Origin: an uncultured bacterium
GTDB lineage: Bacteria; Planctomycetota; UBA1135; GCA-002686595
Length of the DNA: 64,000 bases
Direction of reading: 5' to 3'
NCBI GenBank assembly: GCA_937896235.1
Contig: CALBMX010000108.1
Span: forward strand, 1-64,000
In this document: in pieces, positions 7,805 to 16,707 of the stretch
How positions within the stretch are numbered: position 1 is the stretch's first letter
How the letters are laid out: each line of letters begins with the position of its first letter
Position numbers and translations under genes: made by a program
Notes under the pieces: generated by a model
The model's input: only the letters and a program-made list of their open reading frames with translations
Database searches by the model: none
Told to the model about the DNA's origin: nothing

Positions 7805-10546
7805 ATGCCCAAGTTTTCAGCCTTCTTGGCTCTTGCACTTTGCCTAAGCGGCCCGGCGCTCAACACGAGCGCCCAAACCACGGTGGTCTCCACGCCTCCG
7901 CCGGGCTCGCAGACACCCATCTCAAGCGCGAACGTGGAGGGCTTTGTGCTCGATCCACTGCAGACCGCGAACCAGGTCTACCTACGCACTCGCTATCCCG
8001 ACGGAACGATTTGCCCACCAATCGTCAGCGATGGTGGCTTTGAACCCAGCCAGCTCGGGTGGGACTACGACATCAACTGGGACGGTGCAGGCTTCGGAAC
8101 GTTCAAGGGCCGAATCAAGTGGCTCCAGACAGGCACGAATTTCATCGACATCTACCTGCCGGGGGACAGCTTAGGGGCACCGAGCTACACCCAGTCCATC
8201 GTGTACCAACCGGCAAGTGTTCAGCCGACGGACGTTGTGGCGAACATTCACCCTTTGCAGCGCACGATCGACACGGTCCCCGTCGGTGGAGGCGTCGGTG
8301 CGCTGGCATTCCGCATCGACCTATTGAACACGACTCTGGCAACAACCATGAACGTCACCCTAACGGCGACGTGCAAGTTGCCCGACGGCACCGTGGTTGC
8401 GTTGCCGATGGGGGGAGGCGGGTTGCCCTCTAAAAGTTATACGATCCCCGCGGGCGACTTTAGCTACACGTCAGTCCTCGACAAGCCGGGCATGACCTTC
8501 AGCTTTGACCTCGATCAACCGCCGTTTCCGCAGCCGATCCAGGAGGGTGCCTACCACGTCGAAGTCTTTCTCCACTCCGGACCTGCTCTGATCTTTTTTG
8601 ACGAGGCCACTGATTTCGAAGTGGTTGATCGATCGGGCAAAGCCTTCCGAGATGTGACTCACCTCTCGGGCCTTGACAGCGTCGATTTCCAAGGGGGAAA
8701 CTTACCTGCGGCGGGAACGTGCGTGGCAGTGTTCGACTACAACGGGGACGGGCTGCAGGACCTGTTCTTTAGCAACCCCGTCGCCGACGAAATCTTCCTC
8801 GCGGTCGGAAGCAACTTGGCCATCCCCGGAGGCCGCAACTACCTCATGCAAAACAACGGGGACGGAACGTTCTCGGATGTGAGCGCAATTGCGGGCGTCG
8901 AAGGCGAAATGAAAGAGGCGTCGTACGGTGTGACGTGGGGGGATGTGGACAACGATGGCGACATCGATTTCTTTGTGGCCAACCGAGAGCACCCTCCTTT
9001 CTTCTATCGCAATAATGGCGACAGCACATTTACAGATGTGGGCCATGGTTCGTTTGGCTCGGCGACAGCTGCTTGGTGGATGGCGCCGCGATTTGGAGAT
9101 ATCGATGCGGATGGCGATTTGGACCTCTATGTCGGCCGCTATATGGAAGTCTTCTCCTCCACCTGGAAGCTGGACGGTTGGGAGAACCAGCTCTATCGCA
9201 ATGAGCTCAAAGAGGGCGGAACCGATCCGCTCTTTCCGAACTTCCCTCTCTTTACTCGGCCCCCCTCCGCGACGAACTCCAAAGGAGTGACCCTCGGCAC
9301 GTTCTTTATGGACCCTAATCGCGATGGGAATCTCGACCTGTTTGTTCAGAACGACTTTGGTGCGTTCTCCACGTCGAATCAGATTTTTGAGGGCGACGGC
9401 GCTTTCGGATTTACGGATGTGACGGTCGCCCATGGTGGGGACGTTCGTGAATTTTCGATGGGGGCAGCGACGGCGGATTTCGATGGCGATGGCGACCTGG
9501 ATCTCTACTCAACCAACATCGGGCGCAACTCGCTCTTACTCGGCGACGGTTTGGGCAACTTCACTCAAGGAATCTCTGGCTCGGGAGCGGAGGGGGACTT
9601 CTTGACCCTTGGTCCGCAAGCCGACGGGGAGAAACTTAACGACAACTGGGGAGCGATCGCGTGGGACTACGACCTGGATATGGCGACGGATCTCTATGTT
9701 GTCGGCGCGGACTTGTTTACGGGGTACAACATGCCCATCGCAGAGATTCACCCCGACTCCGTCTTCCGCAACGACGGTACGGGCCACTTTACGGAAGAAG
9801 CTGAGAACTTGGGTTTGAACAACGCCGGTCGCGGTCGCGGCGGTGCGGCCATCGACTTCGACAACGACGGCGACCTCGATATCGTAATCGCCTGCGAGAA
9901 CGAGGGGCCCACACTGCAGCGAAACGACCAGGTCCTCACGAATCATTGGATTGGGCTGCGCCCAAAGACAACACGCTCCGCCCCGGGTGGCTTCAACACT
10001 TACTTCGAAGTGAACGCGGGGGGCACGCAGCAGATCTTTGAATTGATGGCTGAGGTCGCCCACGCAGGTCAAGGGGACAACTACCACGTCTTCGGCCTCG
10101 GCGGGAATCTGACTGCCGAGGTTACGGCCTACTGGCAGCGCGGCGGGAGTACGACACTCTTCAACCTTGCTGCGGACAGCGAGAAGTGGATTTACGAGAC
10201 CGTGATTGAAATTGAAGGCGAGATCGATGGCTCGATTCAGGAGGGGAATGCGCCGACCGTTCGCCTGCTAGGTCCCCCGCTAAGCCTTGGAATCGCCGTT
10301 CTTGGTGATCCCTCCATCCCGGCCGCTTTCCCGCTTCCAAGTGGCGGCACGCTTGACCTGTGGCCCAACTTTTCCTTTTTACATGTCGCGTTTCTTGACG
10401 GTACCGGTGTTGCACCCTGGCCTCTTCCTACGATTCCAGTTGGATTCGCGGGTTTCACTTTTGACTTCCAAATGGTGACTTTCGATGTTGGCCTTTCCAA
10501 CTACGACTCGAAGTCAGGGCTCAGCAGCCTAACGGTCACGCAATAG
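7805..10546 (+). CDS. Secreted FG-GAP/VCBS repeat protein with ASPIC/UnbV-like C-terminal region
   Basis: The protein has about 913 residues from the ATG at 7805, which starts on a signal peptide (MPKFSAFLALALCLSGPALN); the track start at 7751 only adds a Pro-rich leader. The first 300 residues form a beta-rich region. Then come FG-GAP/VCBS Ca-binding blades: 'DYNGDGLQDLFF', 'DVDNDGDIDFFVANRE', 'DIDADGDLDLYVGRY', 'DFDGDGDLDLYSTNI' and 'DFDNDGDLDIVIACEN'. An ASPIC/UnbV-like stretch ('LRPKTTRSAPGGFNTYFEV') follows, and a C-terminal domain ends in 'SKSGLSSLTVTQ'. These proteins are extracellular or surface beta-propellers; the ligand is unknown. It is a close paralogue of the gene at 27176, with the same domain order and the same N- and C-terminal motifs. 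Confidence 0.87.
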   Translation: MPKFSAFLALALCLSGPALNTSAQTTVVSTPPPGSQTPISSANVEGFVLDPLQTANQVYLRTRYPDGTICPPIVSDGGFEPSQLGWDYDINWDGAGFGTFKGRIKWLQTGTNFIDIYLPGDSLGAPSYTQSIVYQPASVQPTDVVANIHPLQRTIDTVPVGGGVGALAFRIDLLNTTLATTMNVTLTATCKLPDGTVVALPMGGGGLPSKSYTIPAGDFSYTSVLDKPGMTFSFDLDQPPFPQPIQEGAYHVEVFLHSGPALIFFDEATDFEVVDRSGKAFRDVTHLSGLDSVDFQGGNLPAAGTCVAVFDYNGDGLQDLFFSNPVADEIFLAVGSNLAIPGGRNYLMQNNGDGTFSDVSAIAGVEGEMKEASYGVTWGDVDNDGDIDFFVANREHPPFFYRNNGDSTFTDVGHGSFGSATAAWWMAPRFGDIDADGDLDLYVGRYMEVFSSTWKLDGWENQLYRNELKEGGTDPLFPNFPLFTRPPSATNSKGVTLGTFFMDPNRDGNLDLFVQNDFGAFSTSNQIFEGDGAFGFTDVTVAHGGDVREFSMGAATADFDGDGDLDLYSTNIGRNSLLLGDGLGNFTQGISGSGAEGDFLTLGPQADGEKLNDNWGAIAWDYDLDMATDLYVVGADLFTGYNMPIAEIHPDSVFRNDGTGHFTEEAENLGLNNAGRGRGGAAIDFDNDGDLDIVIACENEGPTLQRNDQVLTNHWIGLRPKTTRSAPGGFNTYFEVNAGGTQQIFELMAEVAHAGQGDNYHVFGLGGNLTAEVTAYWQRGGSTTLFNLAADSEKWIYETVIEIEGEIDGSIQEGNAPTVRLLGPPLSLGIAVLGDPSIPAAFPLPSGGTLDLWPNFSFLHVAFLDGTGVAPWPLPTIPVGFAGFTFDFQMVTFDVGLSNYDSKSGLSSLTVTQ

Positions 10547-10642
10547 CCGCATATCGCGGTAGGTTTCCGACAAGGGGCTGCAATCCAAGCAGCGGATAGC
10601 GTAGAAAGAGGCCCCACCCAGACTCCGCCCCTTTCTAAAATC

Positions 10643-11992
10643 ATGTTCAAAATCAGTGCCCTTCTCGTCACCCCACTTCTCCTAACCTCGGATTTTACCC
10701 CAGTCGGATTTGGCCAGGACGAAGCCCCAAAAGAAGGGATAACCCAGGCCGAGCTCGAGGAGATGACCGACGGGATTCTCAAGGATATCGAGGTCATGCG
10801 TGGAAAGAAGTTCTTGCGAGATGTTGAGGTATCCATTGCCGATAAGGAGGGGTTTTTCGATTACGCCATGGAGCGTGTCGAGAGCATGTCTACACCCGAG
10901 CGGCTGCATGCGGAAGAGAGTGTCATGAAGCTGCTGGGGCTCTTGGACCCCAAGATTGATTTCCTGAAGACCCAGCTCGCGATGTTGGAAGAGCAGGTCG
11001 GAGGTTTTTACGACCCAGCTTCGGAGTCGTTCTGCCTCATGGACTCGTTTCAAGGGGGGCTAGCCCAGGTGATCCTCTCGCATGAGCTCACGCATGCCTT
11101 GGATGATCAGCTGTACGACATCGATGGCACTCTGGCCCGCCTTGATGGGAACGGTGACGCCCAGCTCGCCTACCAAGCCGTTGTCGAGGGCAGTGGGACG
11201 ACCAACATGAACCAGTGGCTGCTAAAGCATTTGGGCAGCCTGTCCATGGAGGAGATTACGGCATCGGGCGACATGGGGATGGAGAGCATGATGGCGGCTC
11301 CCGAATGCATGTGGAAGCCAACCTTGATGGTGTACATGCGCGGCGCGGCCTTCCTCGTGCGAAGCGACAACGTGATGATGGGGCAAGCCGTTGCGGTTAA
11401 AAATGAAGACTTGCATGCGGCATTCACGAACCCGCCTCGCTCCTCCGAGCAGATCTTGCACCCCGAGAAGTACTGGGACAGAGAGAAGCTCGACGAGCCG
11501 ATTCGAGTGGATCTTGACGCGAGCGGACTCGAGGGGTGGAGGGTCTTGTATGAAGATACTCTAGGGGAAGCCTCACTCGCCCTGGTGACCACTCCGCCAG
11601 CGGGACGCGGTGGGCTGGACCCCACGAATCCGATGGCCCTCCTTGGAGTGAAATACACCAACGAACAGGCTGAGGGATGGGGCGGCGATCGCTACTTGCT
11701 GCTCGAAAAGGAAGGCGTGATGGCTCTGCACCTTTTGGTCACTTGGGATACTGAGCGCGACGCGGACGAGTTTCTGAAGTGCCTCGATTCCCAGAAAGCT
11801 CACCTTCAAACGGGTCTGCTTGGACTGAGTGAGGAGGGCAAGAAAACGTCTACGAAATTGGGTCAAGTGAATCCCAAGACGGTGTCCGTCACTCTTGTTG
11901 CGAACTGCCCGGATGACTTTGATATGGACGCATTTTTGCTCGGCATTCGCAGTCAAGTCGGGACTCGAGTCGAAACTCCGAAGAGCAAGTAG
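10643..11992 (+). CDS. Secreted zinc metalloprotease-like protein (HELTH)
   Basis: The 449-residue protein has an N-terminal signal sequence (MFKISALLVTPLLLTSDFTP). A gluzincin-type zinc site HELTH lies at 147-151 in 'ILSHELTHALDDQLYDID', and a likely third zinc ligand is Glu182 in 'YQAVVEGSGT'. This matches a family of uncharacterised bacterial Zn-peptidases in which HExxH is followed about 30 residues later by a Glu. Substrate and specificity are unknown. The C-terminal third ('RYLLLEKEGVMALHLLVTWD') looks like a beta-rich accessory domain. It lies about 100 bp after the FG-GAP gene on the same strand and converges on the DUF2723 gene, whose track ORF runs into its 3' end only because of a probable frameshift. 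Confidence 0.8.
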   Translation: MFKISALLVTPLLLTSDFTPVGFGQDEAPKEGITQAELEEMTDGILKDIEVMRGKKFLRDVEVSIADKEGFFDYAMERVESMSTPERLHAEESVMKLLGLLDPKIDFLKTQLAMLEEQVGGFYDPASESFCLMDSFQGGLAQVILSHELTHALDDQLYDIDGTLARLDGNGDAQLAYQAVVEGSGTTNMNQWLLKHLGSLSMEEITASGDMGMESMMAAPECMWKPTLMVYMRGAAFLVRSDNVMMGQAVAVKNEDLHAAFTNPPRSSEQILHPEKYWDREKLDEPIRVDLDASGLEGWRVLYEDTLGEASLALVTTPPAGRGGLDPTNPMALLGVKYTNEQAEGWGGDRYLLLEKEGVMALHLLVTWDTERDADEFLKCLDSQKAHLQTGLLGLSEEGKKTSTKLGQVNPKTVSVTLVANCPDDFDMDAFLLGIRSQVGTRVETPKSK

Positions 11993-13676
11993 TCAGTTTG
12001 CTTCGCGGGCTGCGCCCAGCTTTCGTAGCTCGAGGCGCCAGGGATCTTGCACGTCGAGGGGAAGAAAGCCCCAGCTCAAGCCGGTGGCTTGGCCGCTCTC
12101 CATCGGGGGGGAGCTGCCAAGCCACCATCCATTGGGACCGGCCACAAGGGGGGAGCTGGCCACAGATCAGAGGGCTGGGTTTGCCAATGAATCCGAGTCC
12201 GCTCGGCGTGAGCAGGCGGGAGCTGGCGAGCTCTTGCAGGAAGGGGACGGAGGCGAGCCTGCGGGCCTTTGGCCCCTTGTCGGCAACGGCGGCAACCTGA
12301 ATCTGGAGACGCTCTAGTGAAGGGGCGAGCGCAGGTCTTTGGGTGGCGAGCTGCGCGCGATACCAATCGGCGCTGAGTAACTCTCGATCGATGACGAGTA
12401 CGTCGGATCGTTTGCCCAAAGCGAATTGTGCGTAGAGCAGGGGGAAGTAAAGGACGTCGCTAAAGCCTAGGCGGTTGACAACCAGGATGGCGCCTTCTGG
12501 GGCTGCTCCGAGAACTGCTTCGGCGTAGGTCTCAGCCTCGGTAACCTGGGACATATCTTGGAATGCGGCAAGGGTCGGAGCGCCATAGGGGGAGGCGGGG
12601 AAAATCCCAAGGCCGAGTACAAGCAGAACGAAGAGGGGGAGAGGCCTCTTGCCCCAACGCTCCTCCACGCGGCAAAGCAGAACGCCAACAAGTGCAGAGC
12701 AGACAACAATCATTGGGGTGAAGCTACCGGCGAGACGAACGCGCGCGATCTCTTCGCTAACGGGCCAGTGCTGGACCCAAAATGAGCCCATCGCAGTTAC
12801 AAACAGCGTAACTCCAAAGAGTAAGGCGGCTGCGTCAAGTAGGTGCTTGACCTCTGTGTCTTGCCTCTTCCAGCGGACTCCCCAAATCAGTACCAGGACC
12901 AGGATGAGGGGCCATTGACCAACGAGTTGTTCGGAGGCGAACGTAGCTTGCGCAACGAAGTCGCGCTCGGGGCCACTGCCAAACTGCTCTCGCAGCAAAT
13001 GGCTCATTAAGCTGCTGAGATCGTGAATGCCTCCCCAGTTGAGAATGTCGACACGGCCGGCAGCGCGCGCGGCGGCAAGGGGGATGTAGAGAAAAGAACT
13101 AAGGCCGAGGGCCAGGCCGGCACCTCCACGGAGCCACGCCGAGCGTCGATTGGGAGCGCGCAAAACGCCAAAAATAAAGAGCGGGGCTAAGAACAGAGAG
13201 CCGGGGTGCGCCGCGAGCGCGAGCCCAAAGAGCAGGCCAACCACAAGGGGCCGTGCGACTAGCGCTGCAAGCAGTAGACCGGCCTGTAGGGCAGCGGCGG
13301 GGCCATACGCCTCGACCACCACTGCCTGGGCGGCAAACGTCGGTGAAAGTACAAGCAGGAGCCCGGCGAGTAGCGCAGCACCTTTGGCTTTTGGTTGAGT
13401 GACCTCAACGACACGAGCGATCAGGCCGACAGCTGCTGCAGAAGAGAAGACGGAGAGCAACACCAAGCAGCGGGCGGGCTCCATGCCGAAGAGGTCTCCG
13501 ATCCATATCAGTACGCCCCCAACAAGGGAGAGTAGGGGATATCCAGGAGGGTGGGCGACGCCAAAACTGGTTGCTGCCGCAGCGAGCTCCCCGGCATCTT
13601 CAAAGGTGACGCCAGGAGCGGAACGCAAATAGAAGACAACAAGGGCAAGGGCTGCTGCTAAGAGAGAGGGGCGCAT
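11889..13676 (-). CDS. DUF2723/TMEM260-like polytopic membrane protein, probably frameshifted at its 3' end
   Basis: The N-terminus 'FEDAGELAAAATSFGVAHPPGYPL' is the hallmark of DUF2723 proteins, GT-C-fold relatives of protein O-mannosyltransferases. About ten hydrophobic segments follow. The ORF as read overlaps the convergent protease gene by 104 bp and its last ~80 residues look non-native (R/S/P-rich). Removing one base in the run of six G (plus strand 12148-12153) switches to a frame reading 'GPNGWWLGSSPPMESG' and 'GFLPLDVQDPWRLELRKLG', stopping at 11993-11995, exactly abutting the neighbour's stop at 11992. I therefore believe the real gene is 11993..13676, with a one-base insertion or sequencing error. 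A sugar transferase role to a periplasmic acceptor is inferred from the fold only. Confidence 0.85.
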   Translation of the reverse strand: MRPSLLAAALALVVFYLRSAPGVTFEDAGELAAAATSFGVAHPPGYPLLSLVGGVLIWIGDLFGMEPARCLVLLSVFSSAAAVGLIARVVEVTQPKAKGAALLAGLLLVLSPTFAAQAVVVEAYGPAAALQAGLLLAALVARPLVVGLLFGLALAAHPGSLFLAPLFIFGVLRAPNRRSAWLRGGAGLALGLSSFLYIPLAAARAAGRVDILNWGGIHDLSSLMSHLLREQFGSGPERDFVAQATFASEQLVGQWPLILVLVLIWGVRWKRQDTEVKHLLDAAALLFGVTLFVTAMGSFWVQHWPVSEEIARVRLAGSFTPMIVVCSALVGVLLCRVEERWGKRPLPLFVLLVLGLGIFPASPYGAPTLAAFQDMSQVTEAETYAEAVLGAAPEGAILVVNRLGFSDVLYFPLLYAQFALGKRSDVLVIDRELLSADWYRAQLATQRPALAPSLERLQIQVAAVADKGPKARRLASVPFLQELASSRLLTPSGLGFIGKPSPLICGQLPPCGRSQWMVAWQLPPDGERPSHRLELGLSSPRRARSLAPRATKAGRSPRSKLTTCSSEFRLESRLDCECRAKMRPYQSHPGSSQQE

Positions 13677-13699
13677 GGCGAGCTAGCCTAGCAGCCTAT

Positions 13700-14524
13700 T
13701 CATCCAAAGGCCACGCGCCGCCGCTGCTTCGTGCGTGGCAGTCCGCCAACGATTCGTCCAACAAACAAAAAGACACCTTCGATTCGAGCTCCGGGTTTGG
13801 GATGGGGGAGGTCGTCTCTCTCGAGTTGCCAGGGGCTGATAAAAACCTCGAGGGGCGCACCAGGGGCGTCGAGTTCGAGGCGATGGACGGTATTACCGGT
13901 TAGGGCGTTCCGCATGTGCGTGACGGAGCGAATGCGCATCGAGATCTCCATGCAAGCGGCCGGATTGTCCGCCCCCCCGAGGGGGAGCAGGTACGCACCG
14001 TGGGGAGAGTCGAGTACCTCCGGGTCGGAGGCCCCTTCGTTGGGGCCTAAGTAGTCAATGCTTAGGGCGAAACCCGCGATGTTGATCGCGAGGACATGCC
14101 CCTTTGGAAGCGAATGGGGAAGGCGCCTTGCATCGGTCAGGTAAGTCGTGATTTGGTGCCCCGCGGCGTGCCTGCCCAGGCCCTCTACATCGGAGAGTCG
14201 CCAGTCGTTCGCCTCGTGTTCGATCGGCGCGATCGGATCCGTGACTCCCCGGAGGATTGCGTCATACGTCGAATCTGGAACCGATTCGAGCTTATTGACG
14301 GCCACCCTCCTTCGATAGTTGCTGGAGTAGAACGGCCACAAACTCGGTTCCGATTCCTCATCCTGGTCCAGTCGAAGCTCGAGGCCACCCGTTAGTGGAA
14401 GTCGTAAATGTTCGCCTGTTGGGCCGCGCCACGCCGTGGATTCTCCGTGTTGGCGGACTTCCGCTGCGACTCGGGCGAGGTCCCAATCAGGTGGAAAGCC
14501 GATGCATTCGAGGAGGAACTCCAT
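13700..14524 (-). CDS. Hypothetical protein, unrecognised family
   Basis: I do not recognise this protein. It has about 274 residues from the ATG at 14524 ('MEFLLECIGFPPDWDLARV'). The track's longer form adds 23 residues from an earlier start with poor protein character. It is soluble-looking, without signal peptide or membrane segments, and mixed alpha/beta, with a basic C-terminal tail (TKQRRRVAFG). No catalytic or metal-binding motif stands out. It sits 23 bp upstream of the DUF2723 membrane protein gene on the same strand, so the two are probably one transcript and may act together. It is divergent from the envelope operon that begins at 14633. Confidence 0.7.
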   Translation of the reverse strand: MEFLLECIGFPPDWDLARVAAEVRQHGESTAWRGPTGEHLRLPLTGGLELRLDQDEESEPSLWPFYSSNYRRRVAVNKLESVPDSTYDAILRGVTDPIAPIEHEANDWRLSDVEGLGRHAAGHQITTYLTDARRLPHSLPKGHVLAINIAGFALSIDYLGPNEGASDPEVLDSPHGAYLLPLGGADNPAACMEISMRIRSVTHMRNALTGNTVHRLELDAPGAPLEVFISPWQLERDDLPHPKPGARIEGVFLFVGRIVGGLPRTKQRRRVAFG

Positions 14525-14632
14525 AGGAGCGATACGGTGTTGGATGCGGGGGAGGTTGAGGAGAGTGGAGCACACAAAAAGCAGTGGGCGCAAGAGGTCA
14601 CCAAGGCGGGGGCCTTGTGGTAACCTTTTCCG

Positions 14633-16117
14633 ATGCCCCAGCTTTCACCCGTGACCTCTTTTTGCGCAGTTGCAGTCTCTATTGTACTCGGTGCGTGCTC
14701 TAACGCGCCAACCGGCTTTTCCGCGAAGGGCCCGAATGTGCTTTTGATTTCGGTCGATAGTCTACGCCGCGACCATGTTTCGACTTACGGATATCGAAAC
14801 CGCATCTCGCCAAGCGCGATTACGACTCCAACGGTCGATCGCCTAGCCGCGAATGGGATTCGCTTCAATGACGCGGTTTCTTCGACTTCGTGGACCCTTC
14901 CCAGCCACATGTCTTTGATGACGGGGTTGCCGGACATGCTTCACGGTGTCGTCAATAGCGAGAAGAGCTTGGATCCAGCCCTCTTGACTCTGGCCGAGCT
15001 TCTCCAAGACCGTGGATACCAAACCGGGGGCTTCTTCACGGGGCCGAATCTACACCCGTACTTTGGGTTTGCCGATGGTTTTGACACCTATGAAAGCTGC
15101 AGTGAGGTCGCAATGCCTCTCGGGGCATTTGACGGCATGGAGAACCCCGATCGCCTCGAGATGCACGAGGCTTCCCATAAGGGGTTGACGAGTCCGGTCC
15201 TGCTGGACCGCAGCATGAAGTGGCTCGACGAGGCGGCCGCCCGTGACGATCCCTTTTTTCTGTTCGTACACTGGTGGGATCCGCACTACGACTATGAGCC
15301 GCCCCAGGAGTATGCGGACATGTTCGACCCCGACTACGACGGTGATTCGGATGCGACCAACTTCTACTTGGGAAGGGAGACCAAAACCCCTCGCGACATG
15401 GACTACGTGCAGAGCATGTACGATGCTGAGATCCGCTATACCGATGACCATATCGGCAGGCTTGTGGACCACCTCGACACGTTGGGACTCACCGAGAATA
15501 CATTGATCGTATTCACCGCCGATCACGGCGACGAGTTCTACGATCATGGCAAAAAGGGACACCAACGGAACTTCTACGAGGAGTCCATTCGACTGCCGCT
15601 TGTAATGAGCTTGCCAGGAGTACTTCCCGCCGGTATTGAGATCGGTCGCATGGTGCGTATCCAAGACCTAGCGCCGACGATCCTTGAGGTTTGTGACGTG
15701 GCAGCTCCCACCTATTTCGAAGGCCTAAGCCTACGCGCGCTTTGGGATGAGACTGCGGACCAGGACAGCGTGCCAAAGTCTCCGGTGCAGGTATTCGAGC
15801 TGGATCTCCCCAGCCGAGACATTCTGAAGGTTGGTCTTCGTCGCAAGGACGTCAAGGTGACTTGGGACTACACAGAGGGTACGGGTGAAGTCTTCAATCT
15901 ACGCGAGGATCCATTGGAGTTGAATCCAACGGTATTCACGGATTTCGAGGACCCCGAGCTGGCGGCTGTCCGCTTTCTGAAGGAAAAGCTAGAAGAGCTG
16001 GAGGCGCGTGCGAAGGACATCCCCCGTACTCCAGGCCACAAGGGGGCCGGGGAGATGCCTGTGGAGCTTGAGCAGGATCTCTCAAGTGCTGGCTATCTGG
16101 GTGGCCCTAAAGATTGA
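14633..16117 (+). CDS. Sulfatase-fold lipoprotein with threonine at the nucleophile position (cassette copy A)
   Basis: The 494-residue protein has a lipobox LGAC (Cys22) and an alkaline-phosphatase-superfamily core. Metal ligands are Asp42 in 'NVLLISVDSLRRDH' and Asp297-His298 in 'FTADHGDEFYDHG', with His310 downstream. The position of the formylglycine Cys/Ser of true sulfatases (C-x-P-S-R) reads T88-L-P-S-H. Threonine there is typical of phosphotransferase or phosphodiesterase relatives such as LtaS and EptA, so sulfate-ester hydrolysis by the classical mechanism is unlikely. It probably acts on envelope glycans or lipids outside the inner membrane (inference). It is the first gene of a coupled five-gene operon and a paralogue of the gene at 32520..34046. 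Confidence 0.88.
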   Translation: MPQLSPVTSFCAVAVSIVLGACSNAPTGFSAKGPNVLLISVDSLRRDHVSTYGYRNRISPSAITTPTVDRLAANGIRFNDAVSSTSWTLPSHMSLMTGLPDMLHGVVNSEKSLDPALLTLAELLQDRGYQTGGFFTGPNLHPYFGFADGFDTYESCSEVAMPLGAFDGMENPDRLEMHEASHKGLTSPVLLDRSMKWLDEAAARDDPFFLFVHWWDPHYDYEPPQEYADMFDPDYDGDSDATNFYLGRETKTPRDMDYVQSMYDAEIRYTDDHIGRLVDHLDTLGLTENTLIVFTADHGDEFYDHGKKGHQRNFYEESIRLPLVMSLPGVLPAGIEIGRMVRIQDLAPTILEVCDVAAPTYFEGLSLRALWDETADQDSVPKSPVQVFELDLPSRDILKVGLRRKDVKVTWDYTEGTGEVFNLREDPLELNPTVFTDFEDPELAAVRFLKEKLEELEARAKDIPRTPGHKGAGEMPVELEQDLSSAGYLGGPKD

Positions 16118-16707
16118 AGGCGCGTAGTGTGATCTTTGGAGTGGCACTCGCGTTTGGCCTCCTGCCTCTTGCGAATACGATTCACTCGGTTCGGGATTGG
16201 TGGGAGACACGCGCTGGGAAATCGGAAGTTGAGCAGCTTCGTGAGCTTCGCTTGCCCTGGTGTCGCCCTAGCTTTACCGATCACCTCGACCGTCTTCGCG
16301 AGGTCATCCCCGAGGACGCAGCCATCTTGTGCACTCCGGTTAGCGGTGACGACGAGCTCGGGCGCTCGCGCTGGTACTTATTTCTAGCCGACGCGCTCTA
16401 CCCCCGTCGCGTGTTTGTGCGCGAGCCTTCGTTTGCGAGTGGCACCTTGGTGACCTATCCCGACTGGGTTCGGCACCACTTCGAGGTGATCGACACCGAT
16501 CGCTCGGGGCTGACTACGGGCGGCATCATCACAAAGGCGAAACTCGAAGAGACCGTCCGACTCGGGCTAGAAGAGCGGAGTGTAGAGTGGGAACTCCAAT
16601 ATGCGATGGTTCCCAAGGGACCATTTCGCGACGCGGTTCTCCTGCACAAAGGCGTGGTGGTCGACTATAAGGACGGCACAGAGCTCAACTCAGAGGGAGA
16701 GGAATAG
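16114..16707 (+). CDS. Small membrane-anchored protein of the duplicated cassette (copy A)
   Basis: This 197-residue protein starts with TTG overlapping the upstream stop (TTGA) and has an N-terminal hydrophobic anchor ('VIFGVALAFGLLPLA'). The rest is a soluble, probably periplasmic domain of unrecognised family. It is clearly homologous to the 221-residue protein at 31858..32523: 'RWYLFLADALYPRRVF' aligns with 'RWFLYLNYYAYPLHIY', and both share 'ASGTLV', a Y-x-x-W segment and 'HHFEV' at the same spacing. In both copies it lies between a sulfatase-fold gene and a polytopic membrane protein gene, so the three products probably form one functional unit. No catalytic motif is evident; it may be an accessory or substrate-binding subunit. 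Confidence 0.8.
   Translation: MKARSVIFGVALAFGLLPLANTIHSVRDWWETRAGKSEVEQLRELRLPWCRPSFTDHLDRLREVIPEDAAILCTPVSGDDELGRSRWYLFLADALYPRRVFVREPSFASGTLVTYPDWVRHHFEVIDTDRSGLTTGGIITKAKLEETVRLGLEERSVEWELQYAMVPKGPFRDAVLLHKGVVVDYKDGTELNSEGEE

Noticed and set aside
8702-9433. 243-residue minus-strand ORF opposite the FG-GAP gene
   Set aside because: Its repetitive I/V-R-V-like text mirrors the repeated Asp/Gly/Asn codons of the calcium loops on the coding strand.
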